The notes beneath the pieces were generated by a model. That model was not told where the DNA came from. It saw only the letters and a program-made list of their open reading frames with translations, and did no database searches. A stretch of 64,000 nucleotides of DNA. Origin: Macrosoma leucophasiata. Its lineage: Eukaryota; Arthropoda; Insecta; Lepidoptera; Hedylidae. The DNA is taken from the NCBI GenBank assembly GCA_036365455.1, contig JAWQUS010000002.1, positions 6,386,001 through 6,450,000 of the forward strand, in the 5' to 3' direction. Made by a program: the position numbers and the translations under genes. Below, in pieces: positions 52,806 through 63,777 of the stretch (within the stretch, counting starts at the first letter, position 1; each line of letters begins with the position of its first letter).

Positions 52806-53090
52806 TTTACTGATGGTAGAGCTCCAGTGACGGAGCACGGAGACGGACACCACCGCATTACCTAATATACTTGCCGCTAAATGGTAGTGTTCAGCACAAT
52901 CGTGTTCCGGTCAGGTGGTAATGTACGGCCCTGTAATTTCCGGCACAGAGGCATAACACGTTAGGCCTCAGGAGTGGTCGCATCGCAACGCATCTGCATT
53001 TTGACGATGGTTTTTATGTGGATAGGCTGCAGTCATCACTTAACATCAATATGAACTGCATGCTTGTTTGCCACTTCCAATTAAAAAAAA
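52806..53090 (+). repeat. SINE-like repeat, family A
   Basis: Head gatggtagagctccagtgac, mid ggtcaggtggtaatgtacgg, end gcatgcttgtttgccacttc with an A-rich tail interrupted by c. Confidence 0.8.
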
Positions 53091-53985
53091 CAAAAACGTG
53101 ACTTTTATATAAACCATTAGTTCCATTTCCACACTGATGAAAGTAGTACATGCTCCCATATCCCATTAAATTCGATTTAATTCAAAGTTCCATTATGGAG
53201 CGAGGAAGTTGAATACCATTTCCTTTGAACTAGACATTGCGGAATTTCTAAAGATTCAAAGAACAAATTTGAACCTTTGGTCCTGCCTCCTTCATTGATA
53301 AGGATTTATTGACTTATCTAACGAAAGAGCAATATATACTTATACATATATGATCAGAATCCAATCATCATAACAGGAACTGAAATTGGGAATATGATAT
53401 ATACATATATAATATTATGTGATATTGAGATTTATACATTCATTATGATAAAAATGAAGCAAACAGGCTATATATAGGTAGTATCCAGAGGAGAAGACGC
53501 TTTAGTAGGTTTAAAGGCGACTCAAAATCCAAATGAACCTATGGCCCTAAATTTCTTGTGAAAATAAAATACTTAATGGAATTAATCACGGAATAAATAA
53601 TCTGTTCTGTGGAATTCATTCAATTTTTTTCTATGCTTATCAATGCATCTATAATAAGACAGTCAAAATCGAGTGTCTAAATGTAATTAATTTTTTTTCC
53701 AAAAAACTGATAGGTGCCGATTAAAGAAAAGTAACAGGAACCAAAAATACTATTTTTGGTTGTCTGTCTATCTGTCTGGTACATTATAACTTCAAAACTA
53801 CTCAACGGATTTGAACGCTGTTTTCACAGGTGGATTACTTATAATTAGGAGAGCTGCAAAACTTTGTTTCGTCTAAATCGGCTGTGGGAAAAGGAAGCTA
53901 TGGCCAATTGAACATTTACTTCAAACACTGCTTCAAAACTTTTAAACAGATTTGAATGCGGCTTACATAAACATATTTAATTTAG
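53091..53985. other. mostly unassigned
   Basis: AT-rich. 53750-53980 has ggttgtctgtctatctgtct and aacggatttgaacgctgttt, which look like the 'Laboratory-common' lepidopteran Helitron/LINE-tail vocabulary, but I cannot bound an element. Confidence 0.3.
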
Positions 53986-53986
53986 A

Positions 53987-54072
53987 CTAGCTGTGGCCGC
54001 GACTTTATCCACGTAGAATTTAACAAAATTATTGTTCAATATCGACGCGAACGAAGTCGTGGACACAGCTAG
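53987..54072. mobile_element. CTAG-ended hairpin element, second copy
   Basis: ctagctgtggccgcgacttt at the left and acgaagtcgtggacacagctag at the right are inverted copies; CTAG at 53987-53990 and 54069-54072. Companion of 13420-13502. Confidence 0.65.
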
Positions 54073-54157
54073 TCAGTCATACATAATGCATTGGGCGCTC
54101 TTGCGCCGCAGTATTTCTCGTAAAAGTTTTGACTTTATTTAACATTGATGAACAATG

Positions 54158-54221
54158 CTCACATTCTATTGACGACATAGGAGTGGTATGTACCACTCCT
54201 ATGTCGTCAATAGAATGTGAG
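54158..54221. repeat. perfect 31-bp palindrome
   Basis: Arms 54158-54188 (ctcacattctattgacgaca...) and 54191-54221 are exact complements with spacer tg. Confidence 0.97.
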
Positions 54222-54439
54222 TGAATATTTAAAAGTTACAACAATATTTACGCTTTCACGATATTAAGAAGAATACTTAGAAGTGGAATATCTTCTGAAG
54301 ATGTTCCACTGAAGAAACAAGTTGAAACAGATCTCCAGGACCACCGCTAAGTCCCTCATAAATAATAATATTATTCAAAACTTATTATTGTGTACAATTT
54401 CTCATGTTATTCACAAACAATAGGTATCCGATATTAAAA

Positions 54440-54660
54440 TGAAGGGATGCAAAAATCTACATAACAATTTTACGTAGATTATGGAATTCATATTATCTCG
54501 ATCCTTTTTCAAAGTTATTTCCGTTATTCGTATACCTCTGAGATATTTAACGACCATTTTGTTCCCAATAACCAATTTATATGAAATGTTGATTAACATA
54601 ATTAAGTTTACTCAACAATTTGTATTTATAATGCATTTGACTTGAATTAAGTTAAATTTA
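54440..54660 (+). repeat. local repeat C, copy 1 (partial)
   Basis: gcaaaaatctacataacaat, gatcctttttcaaagttatt and tccgttattcgtatacctct match the copies at 55485-55730 and 57395-57620 in the same orientation. Confidence 0.85.
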
Positions 54661-55289
54661 TTTAAGCTGTACATAAACAAAACATTATAATGATCCAATC
54701 TACTTTTATTTCTCCGGATTTAAATGCACTAACTTAAATGAGTATTACCTTGTTTAAATAATGATGTTCCAATAATGTTATTGATATTAATTTGAATTTA
54801 CGAGACTGTAAAGTAAAATTCACGTATGTAATAAGTGGTATGTGCTAAACATATGAACATGAACGATGATGAATTGGTGCATTATTGTACACTACGGTGT
54901 AACCACGGGGAATATCGTATTCCCCGTTTGCCTCTTTTACGAGGTAAAGTAATAAAAACATTTCAACCACTGTAGCCTCCACTGTATAAGGCGCCACCTA
55001 GAGGAATACTGAAGAAATACAATGTACCTGTCCGTACGGAAGATGGCGTATGACCGAGTTGCATTGCACATGCGAAATTTACACAAGAGTTGCCGTATAT
55101 ACAACTTCCCAACATTAATCTCTTAGGGCCGCGGCCCACCAGGCGCTACCACCTCGCCTGGTAGGAGGATCCACCCTTTTCGTCTGAGGAACATTGCATC
55201 CCATTCCTCCACACCACATGTCATGTCTTTGAATAACTTTAAATTGATTGAGTACGATTCAGAAGTTTTTAAAATTAATTAGGTCATGA
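54661..55289. other. unassigned, fragment of a DNA-transposon-like repeat
   Basis: 54893-54930 (ggtgtaaccacggggaatat) recalls the ggtgtgaccacggggaatg at 60580-60601. The rest is unrecognised. Confidence 0.3.
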
Positions 55290-55744
55290 AATTGATGGTA
55301 ATTGGTAAATTCACTTTGTTTCGTTTCGATTATGTAAATAAAAATGTGATCTAGCATAAAGACAGATCACTTTATTTCTATTGAGTGCATTTGGTTAATA
55401 TATTCTGCATTGAACTTTTTCCTCATTCCTTCTTGATTAATTTTTTCAGAGATCCAACAAACAATAACCTATACAAAATTGACGGAATTTTATGCAAAAA
55501 TCTACATAACTATTGTTCGTAGATTATGGATTCGTATAAATTCGATCCTTTTTCGGAGTTATTTCCGTTATTCGCATATACCTCGGAGATATTTTACGAC
55601 CATTACGTTTCCCATAACCAAGATATATGAAATGTTGGTTGATATTTAGTAAAGTTGACTCAATATCACGTATTTATAATGCATTTTATATCCTGAATCG
55701 AGTTCAAAATGTTTGTCATTTATTTTAGCTTTAAAATGAATAAT
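55290..55744 (+). repeat. local repeat C, copy 2 (split by mariner)
   Basis: Upstream half (ttgtttcgtttcgattatgt ... ctgcattgaactttttcctc) and core (gcaaaaatctacataactat ... tcacgtatttataatgcatt). The mariner element begins immediately after it. Confidence 0.85.
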
Positions 55745-56948
55745 GGTTGGGGAAAAGTCTTTTCGCATTATAGTATGTATGAAGTTGTAATAAAATCTCT
55801 TTGGCTGTAGTATTTGCATCTGGCTGGTTTTGGTATCATTGAAAGTTAAAATTTTAAAGAACATAATTCCAAATTCAAATTAGGCAAATGTGTGATTTTC
55901 ATTTGTTTTTCGTACTGTCAAGCTGAGTGAATCTAATGAAGAAATTCGATACATTTTAAAATTTTAATACAAAAAAGGTAAAAATGCAACGCAAGCCGCG
56001 AAAAAAATTTGCGATGTTTATGGACCTAGTGCAGTGTCTGTGAGAGTAGCACAAATTTGGTTTAAGCGTTTTCAATCCGGAAATTTTGATGTCAAAGATG
56101 CACCTCGCTCTGGTCGCCCTATTACGGATAAAATGGATGCCATTTTTGAAAAAGTGGAGCAAGATCGACATATCAGTAGTTACGACGTAGCTGAAGAACT
56201 GAGAATTGATCATAAAACAGTATTGGCGCATTTGAAAAAAGCTGGCTACAAAAAAAAGCTCGATATTTGGGTACCTCACGAGCTCACTGAACGAAACCTA
56301 ATGAACCGTGTACTCATTTGTGATTCTTTATTACGACGTAATGAAACTGAATCATTTTTGAAGAAGCTGATAACTGGTGATGAAAAGTGGATCACGTACG
56401 ACAAGAACGTGCGAAAAAGGTTGTGGTCAAAGGCCGGTCAGGCTTCACAGACTGTGGCGAAACCCGGGTTAACTCGCAATAAGGTGATGTTGTGTGTGTG
56501 GTGGGATTGGAAGGGCATTATTCATTATGAGCTATTACCACCAGGCAGGACTATCGATTCTGAACTCTACTGCGAACAACTGATGAGATTAAAGCAAGAA
56601 GTTGAGAGAAAGCGGCCGGAATTGATCAACAGAAGGGGCGTGGTGTTCATGTGTATATCATCATGATAACGCCACATCACACATCTATTTCCACCTGTTT
56701 CGGTCTCTTCAGAATTCTTTATGCAATGTTAGGTTAACATCACGAGAGGACTGCCAAATCCACTTGTCGCGGTATTTTGATGAGAAGTCCCAAAATTTTT
56801 ATAGCAATGGGATCATGTCCCTACCTACAAGATGGCAAAAGGTTATCGAACAAAATGGTACATACATACTTTAGTTAAATTTAAATAAACTATATTAAAA
56901 AATGTTTTGAATTATCTTAAAAAATGCGAAGAAACTTTTTCCCCAACC
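55745..56948 (+). mobile_element. mariner transposon, inactive
   Basis: Terminal inverted repeats: left ggttggggaaaagtcttttc (55745 on) and right gaagaaactttttccccaacc (ends 56948), complementary with a few differences. TA follows the right end, but the left flank is aat, so the TA duplication is not clean. Length 1,204 bp, slightly below the usual 1.3 kb. It carries a broken transposase and lies inside local repeat C. Confidence 0.85.
55915..56860 (+). pseudogene. mariner transposase pseudogene
   Basis: The longest frame (56034-56666, 210 residues) holds the second helix-turn-helix (DVAEELRIDHKTVLAHLKKA, about 56-75), the WVPHEL linker (about 80-85) and ITGDEKW (about 113-119) with the first catalytic aspartate of the mariner DD34D triad. 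The N-terminal first helix-turn-helix is upstream in another frame (about 55935-56033, KICDVYGPS). After residue about 200 the frame breaks; the second aspartate block (HHDNA) and the C-terminal YSNGIMSLPTRWQKVIEQNG appear in shifted frames. At least two frameshifts make it non-functional. Confidence 0.88.
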
Positions 56949-57194
56949 TAATATATTGACGCAATCTGACTATTTATGTTTTTTCGTAATCATTGTTTTC
57001 TTAATTTAGCTAAAGCAATTACATTAATGTTGTCGACACATTCAAGTAATAAATCGTAGATGCTAAATGTACCAAAATCAACGTTGATGAATTGGTTCTA
57101 TTTTGAGGTAATAGCAGCAATTCATCACCAAAGTAATAAAATATAGTGAAATCACATGTCTTTGATTCACTATTAAGTAGTGACTTAAAAATAT

Positions 57195-57625
57195 ATTTCA
57201 TCACGAAATGGATGGTGAACTTAGTATTTTATTTCGTTTCCATTACATGGTAATGTGAAGCTTTATAAGTTCTAGCATAGAGCCACATCACCTTTATTCT
57301 CAGGAGTGTCTGTGAGTGAGTCAGGTTCTGCATTGAGCTTCTTCAACATTCCTCCTTCGTTCATTGTTTTGGATGATCATAAACAATAAAGTAACGGCAT
57401 TGTATGCAAAAATCTTAATAATTTTGTACGCAGATCATGGAATTCGTATAAATTCGATCCTTTTCAGAGTTATTTCCGTTATTCGCATATACCTCGCAGA
57501 TATTTTACGACCATTACGTATCCCATTACCAAGATATATGAAAAGTTGACTCTATAGTCCGTATTTATAATGCATTTTATATCCTTACTCAAAATATTTG
57601 CCATTTATTTTTGGTGTAGATAAAA
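57195..57625 (+). repeat. local repeat C, copy 3
   Basis: Same order as copy 2: tttcgtttccattac, ctgcattgagcttcttcaac, gcaaaaatcttaataatttt, atatacctcgcagatatttt and gtatttataatgcattttat. Confidence 0.85.
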
Positions 57626-57689
57626 TATAATAATGAAGTTTTTCTTGTTTCTTTCAGGTCAAGATGGATGCAAATTGAAGCTAATTGTT

Positions 57690-57765
57690 CTAATGGGTGG
57701 TAGCTAGTGAATACTGCAGCCTATAGGCATCTACACAAAACCGGAGGACAAAATGCCTAAGAGAC
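57690..57765 (-). repeat. family A SINE-like fragment
   Basis: ctgcagcctataggcatcta and accggaggacaaaatgc; central part of family A only. Confidence 0.5.
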
Positions 57766-57836
57766 AAGTGCAACCACCCCCTCCCCCCTTCCCGCCCTCT
57801 CATTTAATATGATTCGGTTATGAATTTGTATGTTTG

Positions 57837-58055
57837 TATGTATCTTCACGCCAAGTCCCTTACGGGGTAGGCAGAGAGTGTAGAGCGCCAGATATCCCGG
57901 TGCTGACACACCTCCCGTGCTTCTTCTACATACATCGTTCTCTTCGTACATGCACGCTGATTCCTAAAACTTTTGACCCCACCCTCAAACAATACTCGAC
58001 TTATTTGGTCATGGCAAGGGCAGTCTTGGTCTTCCTGGGCCTCTGCAACCATTCA
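57837..58055 (-). pseudogene. LINE tail-domain fragment
   Basis: Minus-strand frame 57846-58052 ends EAREVCQHRDIWRSTLSAYP and starts with a damaged HDQIS region. Homologous to 59582-59887, which is more complete. Confidence 0.55.
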
Positions 58056-58456
58056 CATTTGAGAATGTTGTGTTTATGTTTTTCAAGTCAAAAACAACAT
58101 CTACGCGAGCTGCAACAGCTGCTGCAAAAATCGCGTGTCAATATTATCGATTCATTAGTAATTTAATCCACTACCGCGGCAATTTCTGCGAAACGACAAA
58201 ATTCGAGATTGATTTCGACGCGACTGTGCGGAGAAAAAAAACCGACGAGCTCGTGCACATTTGGTTCCGTGTTTTCTTTTTAAAAAGCACTGAACATTGT
58301 ACTATTGAATAGATAAACTGGATTGAAACACCAACTCCACTTCGACCCATTCAACGACATTAGACACAGCTAGTTGATATGCCGTGGGTATGCCTAATGC
58401 AAACAGATAAATCTTTGACAGCAAATAAGTATTTTTTCTGAAGTAGGTATACATTT

Positions 58457-58604
58457 ACCCCCTTATTCATAAACGTATTTTAGCTTAAGTGTAGCTAATC
58501 TCTCCTTTGTCTTTTTGTAACCTGTACATTTGACAATGCAACTGACAAATACAAAGCATTCTAAAGCTAAAACGTATCTAATGTATGTTTATGAATAAGG
58601 GGGT
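58457..58604. mobile_element. 148-bp MITE with 18-bp TIRs
   Basis: TIRs acccccttattcataaac (58457-58474) and gtttatgaataagggggt (58587-58604) are exact complements. Interior includes ctctcctttgtctttttgta. The diverged relative at 46130-46262 confirms a family. No transposase. Confidence 0.85.
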
Positions 58605-58674
58605 TATGGTTTAGGAATTTATTCCAACTAGAGCTATGACATATAAATCCTGGCTTTTTATGATTCTAAATCAA

Positions 58675-58965
58675 CTGGTGGTAGAGCTCCAGTGTAGGGA
58701 ATCGAGGGCGTAGGCACCACCCCATTACCTAATCTACCTGCCGTCAAATGGCAGTATTTAGCACTATCGTGTTCCGGTTAGAAGGTAATGTATGCCCCCG
58801 TAATAACTATCACAGAGACATAACAACTAAGGTCTCAGAGGTGGCAACGCATCTGCATTTTGACCTGTGGTTTTTGTGTATAGGTATGTCTATATTCTGC
58901 AGTATCTATTAAATCAACATAAATGTGAACTGCATGCTTGTTTGCGACCTTCGTTACTTAAATAA
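58675..58965 (+). repeat. SINE-like repeat, family A, variant subfamily
   Basis: Head ctggtggtagagctccagtg; mid gcccccgtaataactatcac rather than ggccctgtaatttccggcac; tail gaccttcgttacttaaataa. Confidence 0.75.
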
Positions 58966-59344
58966 AATAACAGAAATAACCCCGTGGGGTTTCGATTTTC
59001 AATAATGTGTAGGTGAAGTGCAAGGAAAAATGGGTAGAAATGGGCTGCAAAAGTTTGAAAATCACACAATGTCTGGGGATCGTAGATTTCAAAACGGTAT
59101 CTGCACGCGTTCTTGCGAAAAAATGTCTTGATAGACAGACATATGTGACAGAGAGATCCTATAATGATTCCTTTTGACCTTTAGATGGACGGAACCCTAA
59201 AAATACATTTAACGGGAAATCAATCTAGGTTCGAGTGCTCCTACCGTGGCGACCGACGCACTGACACATTCATCTTGATGGCCCTCATAAATTCTGCAAT
59301 GTACCTTGTACCTGACCTACCAATGAACCTGATGTAATTTATAT

Positions 59345-59410
59345 TTTATAGATAACGTCACGCCTGTACTCTCCGAAGCGGTAGGCAGAGGTAAGTGCAT
59401 GCATTCTAAT
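59345..59410 (-). repeat. tRNA-headed SINE tail fragment
   Basis: cacgcctgtactctccgaag and ggtaggcagaggtaagtgca are the reverse complement of the SINE 3' end (tgcatttacctctgcctacc). Confidence 0.55.
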
Positions 59411-59429
59411 AAATAAAACTACAGCCACT

Positions 59430-59540
59430 GCGATCGCCAATCAGCTTGCCAAGCGTAGCGGTAGTGGCATATCCCCCTTATAGGAAGGCTTTGGTCCAAC
59501 AGTGGACACCTTTCGACTGAAATGATGATGATGATAGATT
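59430..59540 (+). mobile_element. RTE-like LINE 3' end
   Basis: gatcgccaatcagcttgcca, gtccaacagtggacaccttt and a (atg)n end, matching 7866-8002. Confidence 0.55.
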
Positions 59541-59574
59541 ACTGTTCTGTGGTGGAAAGTACTACATGGACATG

Positions 59575-59890
59575 TGTATCTTCACGCCAGACCTCTTACG
59601 GGGTAGGCAGAGAGCGTAGAGCGCCAGATATCCCGGTCCTGACATACCTCTCGTGCCTCATCAACCTTCGTCATTCTCTTCATACAGGCACGCCGATTCC
59701 TAAGACTTTTGATCCCACCATCAGACTGAACTCGACCTATTTGGTCATGGTAGGTCAGTCCTATTCTTCCTGGGCCTCTGCAATCATTCACATTTGCATT
59801 GTTTATCTGTTTAGTCATTCGCTCAGTCGACATTCTTTCGATATGCCCGAACCATCGGAGCATGCCTTTTTTATACAAAAAAGGCATTCA
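59575..59890 (-). pseudogene. LINE ORF2 C-terminal fragment
   Basis: A 101-residue frame (59582-59887) with MLRWFGHIERM, RMTKQI, YHDQIGRVQ, NRRACMKR and DIWRSTLSAYPVRGLA. The RWFGH..RM block, basic linker and W-containing end are the hallmark of the region after reverse transcriptase in RTE-like LINEs. Natural-looking stop at 59582. A plus-strand frame over the same bases (59522-60043) is its shadow. Confidence 0.65.
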
Positions 59891-59989
59891 TGGACAGTGG
59901 ATATATTATTATATTTCCTAGATTATAAATTAATATGCGTAAAAAAAATAGGTTTGCAGCATATCTCGATGAACGAAATAAACCTGCTG

Positions 59990-60635
59990 CGGTATTCTAA
60001 GGGGTGCGTTCCCCGTGGTCACACCATAGTAGAGATTGACTGAATTGTCGATAAGAACAAAAATATGTATTTTTAAATAATTATTAAGTAAAGGTTCTAT
60101 ATATATATATATATATATATACATAGGTAAAAATTCTATGTTAATAGATATGTATTAAGATATTTTCCATAATATGTATGACAAATTAGGGAAAATATAC
60201 CTACTGACACTAACATTTTATAAAAATATGTTTATGTTTTTTTTGTCAGAAATATTGTTTTATGTGATTTTTGTATGACTACAATATGTAACCATACTGC
60301 GACTATGACATTTTTGTTTTTGAAATATACCTACTGACGGCAATTTATTGAAGGTGTAATATAAGGTATAACTCTAATCCCCTTATAACAATAAACGTAC
60401 ATTAGATAGGGTACAGCTACTTTGTTCACTTTCAGTTAAAAAAAAAAAACAAAATATTTGACAGATATTTAATATATAAAAAAAAACATACGGGTCGAAT
60501 TGAGAACCTCCTCCTTTTTGAAGTCGGTTAAAAATATACAATTTATTTTTGTTCTTATCGACAATTGAGTCAATCTCTACTGTGGTGTGACCACGGGGAA
60601 TGCACCTTCTAAGTTTGTTGGTTTCAAGATAAAAA
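59990..60635. mobile_element. element bounded by about 80-bp inverted repeats
   Basis: Left arm about 59998-60072 (gtgcgttccccgtggtcaca ... cgataagaacaaaaat) and right arm about 60545-60610 (tttgttcttatcgacaattg ... tgtgaccacggggaatgca) are complementary with few differences. The 450-bp interior includes a (TA)n run at 60100-60121 and the acctcctcctttttgaag motif also at 43480. No transposase seen. Could be a MITE or two opposed copies of a longer repeat. Confidence 0.6.
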
Positions 60636-62315
60636 CCGAAACAATTCAACCTTATTATCTTACTTAATAAGACTCATAATTAATTCCCTAACATGAAAGC
60701 AAATTAATGTGTCTTGACGTTGTAATTACAAGACCTTTATAAGGTACTCAAGATGTTCTTTAACATTTTAAAGCACTTGCTATTCTCCGAAGCAGTATTA
60801 TAGCATTTATAGGTTGATCTTCATAGTAATTGTCAATAAAACCTATTCACGCGCCTTATTGCGACAATTACAGGCATCATTAACGTAATAGGAAGGCATG
60901 AAGTAATGCGGGCGCGCGTATTCCAAAATAATACAATTTCAGATCACGTACGAGATTGTGAGCCAAGATAATCTTGTGTAATTATAGACTTTCCTTAAAG
61001 ATGCTTTGGATTTTTGGACAGCTTTGTTTGAGTCAGTGAAATTGCACCACATTATAAGATTAATTTAAGTAGTGAATAATTCAATTAGTGAAGTACCTGG
61101 GTACTTTAAGTCGACTTACGGTGGTGGCTTGTCTCGAGACGGCACTATCTACTTCAACGGGCAATTAGGAAGCAGAAAGTGCTCTCAGGTAATCTCTCAG
61201 GCCTCAGACCACCAGAAAAATGTGACAATAGATTTCTTATTGTTCTCCATCTGCTGCTTCAGGGAGCGTGCTTATGGGAGACCCATATAAGACATAGGTA
61301 TGCGATTAGGGGCGGTTCCATTTTCGCTCTAGATATTTGTTGGGTATTAAAATGTGATGTTCATTGCCATTATTTTGCCTGTAGGTGAGTCATAAACTTG
61401 GCCGGTTGCCAATGAAATGAATACTAAATACCTATGCGGATTTATCTCGTTAGATAAATTATTATACTATTCATGGCCTAATCAAACTCAAATATAACGT
61501 TTCACGAGTTAAATTTATAGTACAAAATTCATACTACATTCATTCATAATAATATTAAAAACATCTCATATATTTGTTTTATTGCTCTATCAATTGTCGT
61601 CACAGATTCATGTTATCAAAATAAGTGCTGCACACATAAATAATTCATTGAGTCAGTGAATAATAATGGTGTTGACTAGGTCACTCTATTGATCAGAGAG
61701 CTAAGCAATTATGAAAAGGCAATCATCGCTGGAGATGCAGAGCATCGAACGTAGAGAAAAGACAAAATATAGGTATAGCACAATATCGCATTTAATTGAC
61801 ATCTGTAGCTGTGTTTTGGTGGACTATACATTTATTCATGTATATTCTATGTATGGATCTAATAACAGAGGTGAAGTGAAGCAAATCAGGCATCGAGGAT
61901 TGCTGCGTTTTGACCAAAGTATAGTAGTAGTTTTTGTACAGATATCTACCTATAGGCAAAGATTTTAGAAGAGTTAGATTGACAATACACACGCTTTTAT
62001 ATAAAACCTTCTTTAACCATTGTAATTGGGTGGAGCCTATCGTGGCGCGAAAATATACACCAATTAGGCGGAGGCAAACACACCTGCATACACCTGATTA
62101 GTGTTTTGTCCCGTCACAAAACGTCACAAAAGTTGCGTATTATCAGTTTGTACACGAGTATGAAGACGTGATTATACTAAGGCTACAAGATTTCCTTATC
62201 GTCTATATCTATATGAAGGCATGTTATGTTCCCTTGAACGTCATTACCTCATTTCGGCTATTGAAATGATAATTATCACGTTACACCAAAACAGCAATGT
62301 GATCCTCCTATTGCT
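60636..62315. other. no recognised feature
   Basis: AT-rich intergenic sequence. Open frames at 61072-61290, 61179-61388 and 61711-61968 carry no motif I recognise and I do not call genes. Confidence 0.35.
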
Positions 62316-62317
62316 TG

Positions 62318-62372
62318 TATGCATGCATTTATCTCTGCCTACCCCTTTCGGGGATTAAAGGCGAGAAGTTAC
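62318..62372 (+). repeat. tRNA-headed SINE tail fragment
   Basis: gcatgcatttatctctgcct and tcggggattaaaggcgagaa match the 3' end of the 18546-18855 SINE. A second tail-like piece, gttaggcgtgaagacacata, lies near 62507. Confidence 0.55.
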
Positions 62373-62672
62373 GTTTGTATAACATTTAATTCATCTCAAT
62401 TATTCTGTGCGCCCTAACATCTAAATTAAATAACATCGCCTTACATCTCATGTTGTATGGGTGGGTAGTCAAAGATGTATTCTTGCGTCCTTTATTCCCC
62501 GTTAGGTTAGGCGTGAAGACACATACATACATACATTATTCACCAATCATGTTCCATGTTGAATCCCGTATAATGAGGTGAGCTTTTAGTTAACGGTTAT
62601 GACCAAACTTCCGGGTGACTACTAACACCAACAGCATAAACTATCAACTAGCTATAAGATTTTACGACTCGT

Positions 62673-63150
62673 GAAATGACCAACAACTAAAATTAAGCCT
62701 TATTCAAAGTTAATCAATATACAATACATTTTTATCAGAATAGGCACCGAAATCAAAATGAGTTTCTGAAAACCGTCGTGTGTTTTTATTATGTTTTTAT
62801 GTCATAAAGTGGCAAACAAGCATGCAGTGCACATTGATGGTAATTCAATATTCCATCCTATAAACATATATATATATTATATAAAAACCAAAGATTTCAA
62901 TGTAAGTGCGTTGCCACTCCTAAGGTATTAGTTGTTATACCACTGTACCAGATTGTACTGAACACTTTAATTTAGCTGTAAGTAAATTATGTAATGCGGT
63001 GGTGTCTGCGCCCGCGAGCTCTGTCATTGGAGTTCTACCAGTAATCAAAATACAGCTTTCAATTACTATGAGAGGAGAGAAGACAGAGGCTCATAGTAAC
63101 TGACAGCTGTATTTAATTGAAGGCTTAATTTTGTTGTTGGTCATTTCACG
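62673..63150. repeat. inverted repeat enclosing a SINE
   Basis: cgtgaaatgaccaacaacta (62673 on, about 31 bp to aagcct) is inverted at about 63121-63150 (aggcttaattttgttgttgg ...) with one indel. It encloses a family A copy (62795-63045, minus) and an imperfect hairpin at 63049-63111 (aaatacagctttcaattact against agtaactgacagctgtattt). Confidence 0.65.
62795..63045 (-). repeat. SINE-like repeat, family A, diverged
   Basis: tttttatgtcataaagtggc, gtaatgcggtggtgtctgcg and cccgcgagctctgtcattgg. The middle is eroded and contains a (ta)n stretch. Confidence 0.65.
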
Positions 63151-63777
63151 AAATAAGCTGCAGACGCCTGACCCGACGGACGAATGGATGAGCGGACACA
63201 AACTATACAGCAGAAACTATAAAGTTCCTTTTCAGCTACGCAACCCTAAAGTTCCCATAAGGAACATGTAACAAGACGGCCAAGAAAGTTCATTTATCAA
63301 AACTTCACTCTACATCAAAAATACTGCTCTTCATTTACTTACAAAAGACATTACATGAACACAGATCGCTGTTGAACTAGTGAAACGAAGGCAAGTATTA
63401 AATTCGCACCATCCAAATGGTATAAACGTGTTCCCCGAATACTAAGCACTCATCGCAACCTTGTCAGAACTTTGAATCTTTCTTGCTCCGTTATTCAAAG
63501 TTGTGAGATATTTTACAAAGAGCAGTTGGATGCTGTGAGTTGGAGGTGTTAGCCTCAGGATGTTTGTGACTGCTCATGATGAACGGAGCGATAAATACTG
63601 GTTACTTCTTATTAACATATTATCCTACGGTGTTAAACTCTGAACTTTATAGCGCACTAAAAAGCCTGCAGCTTGCAGTCTATGGACTAGTTGGACTACA
63701 GAAATATTGTATGTTCCAACGACGTTAATGTAATTTTATATTATTTTTCGCAATAACAAATGCTGGTGAAATATACT

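Noticed and set aside
59522..60043. 173-codon plus-strand gene
   Set aside because: It is mainly the complement of the LINE C-terminal fragment on the minus strand, which has the recognisable RWFGH and WRSTLSAYP motifs.
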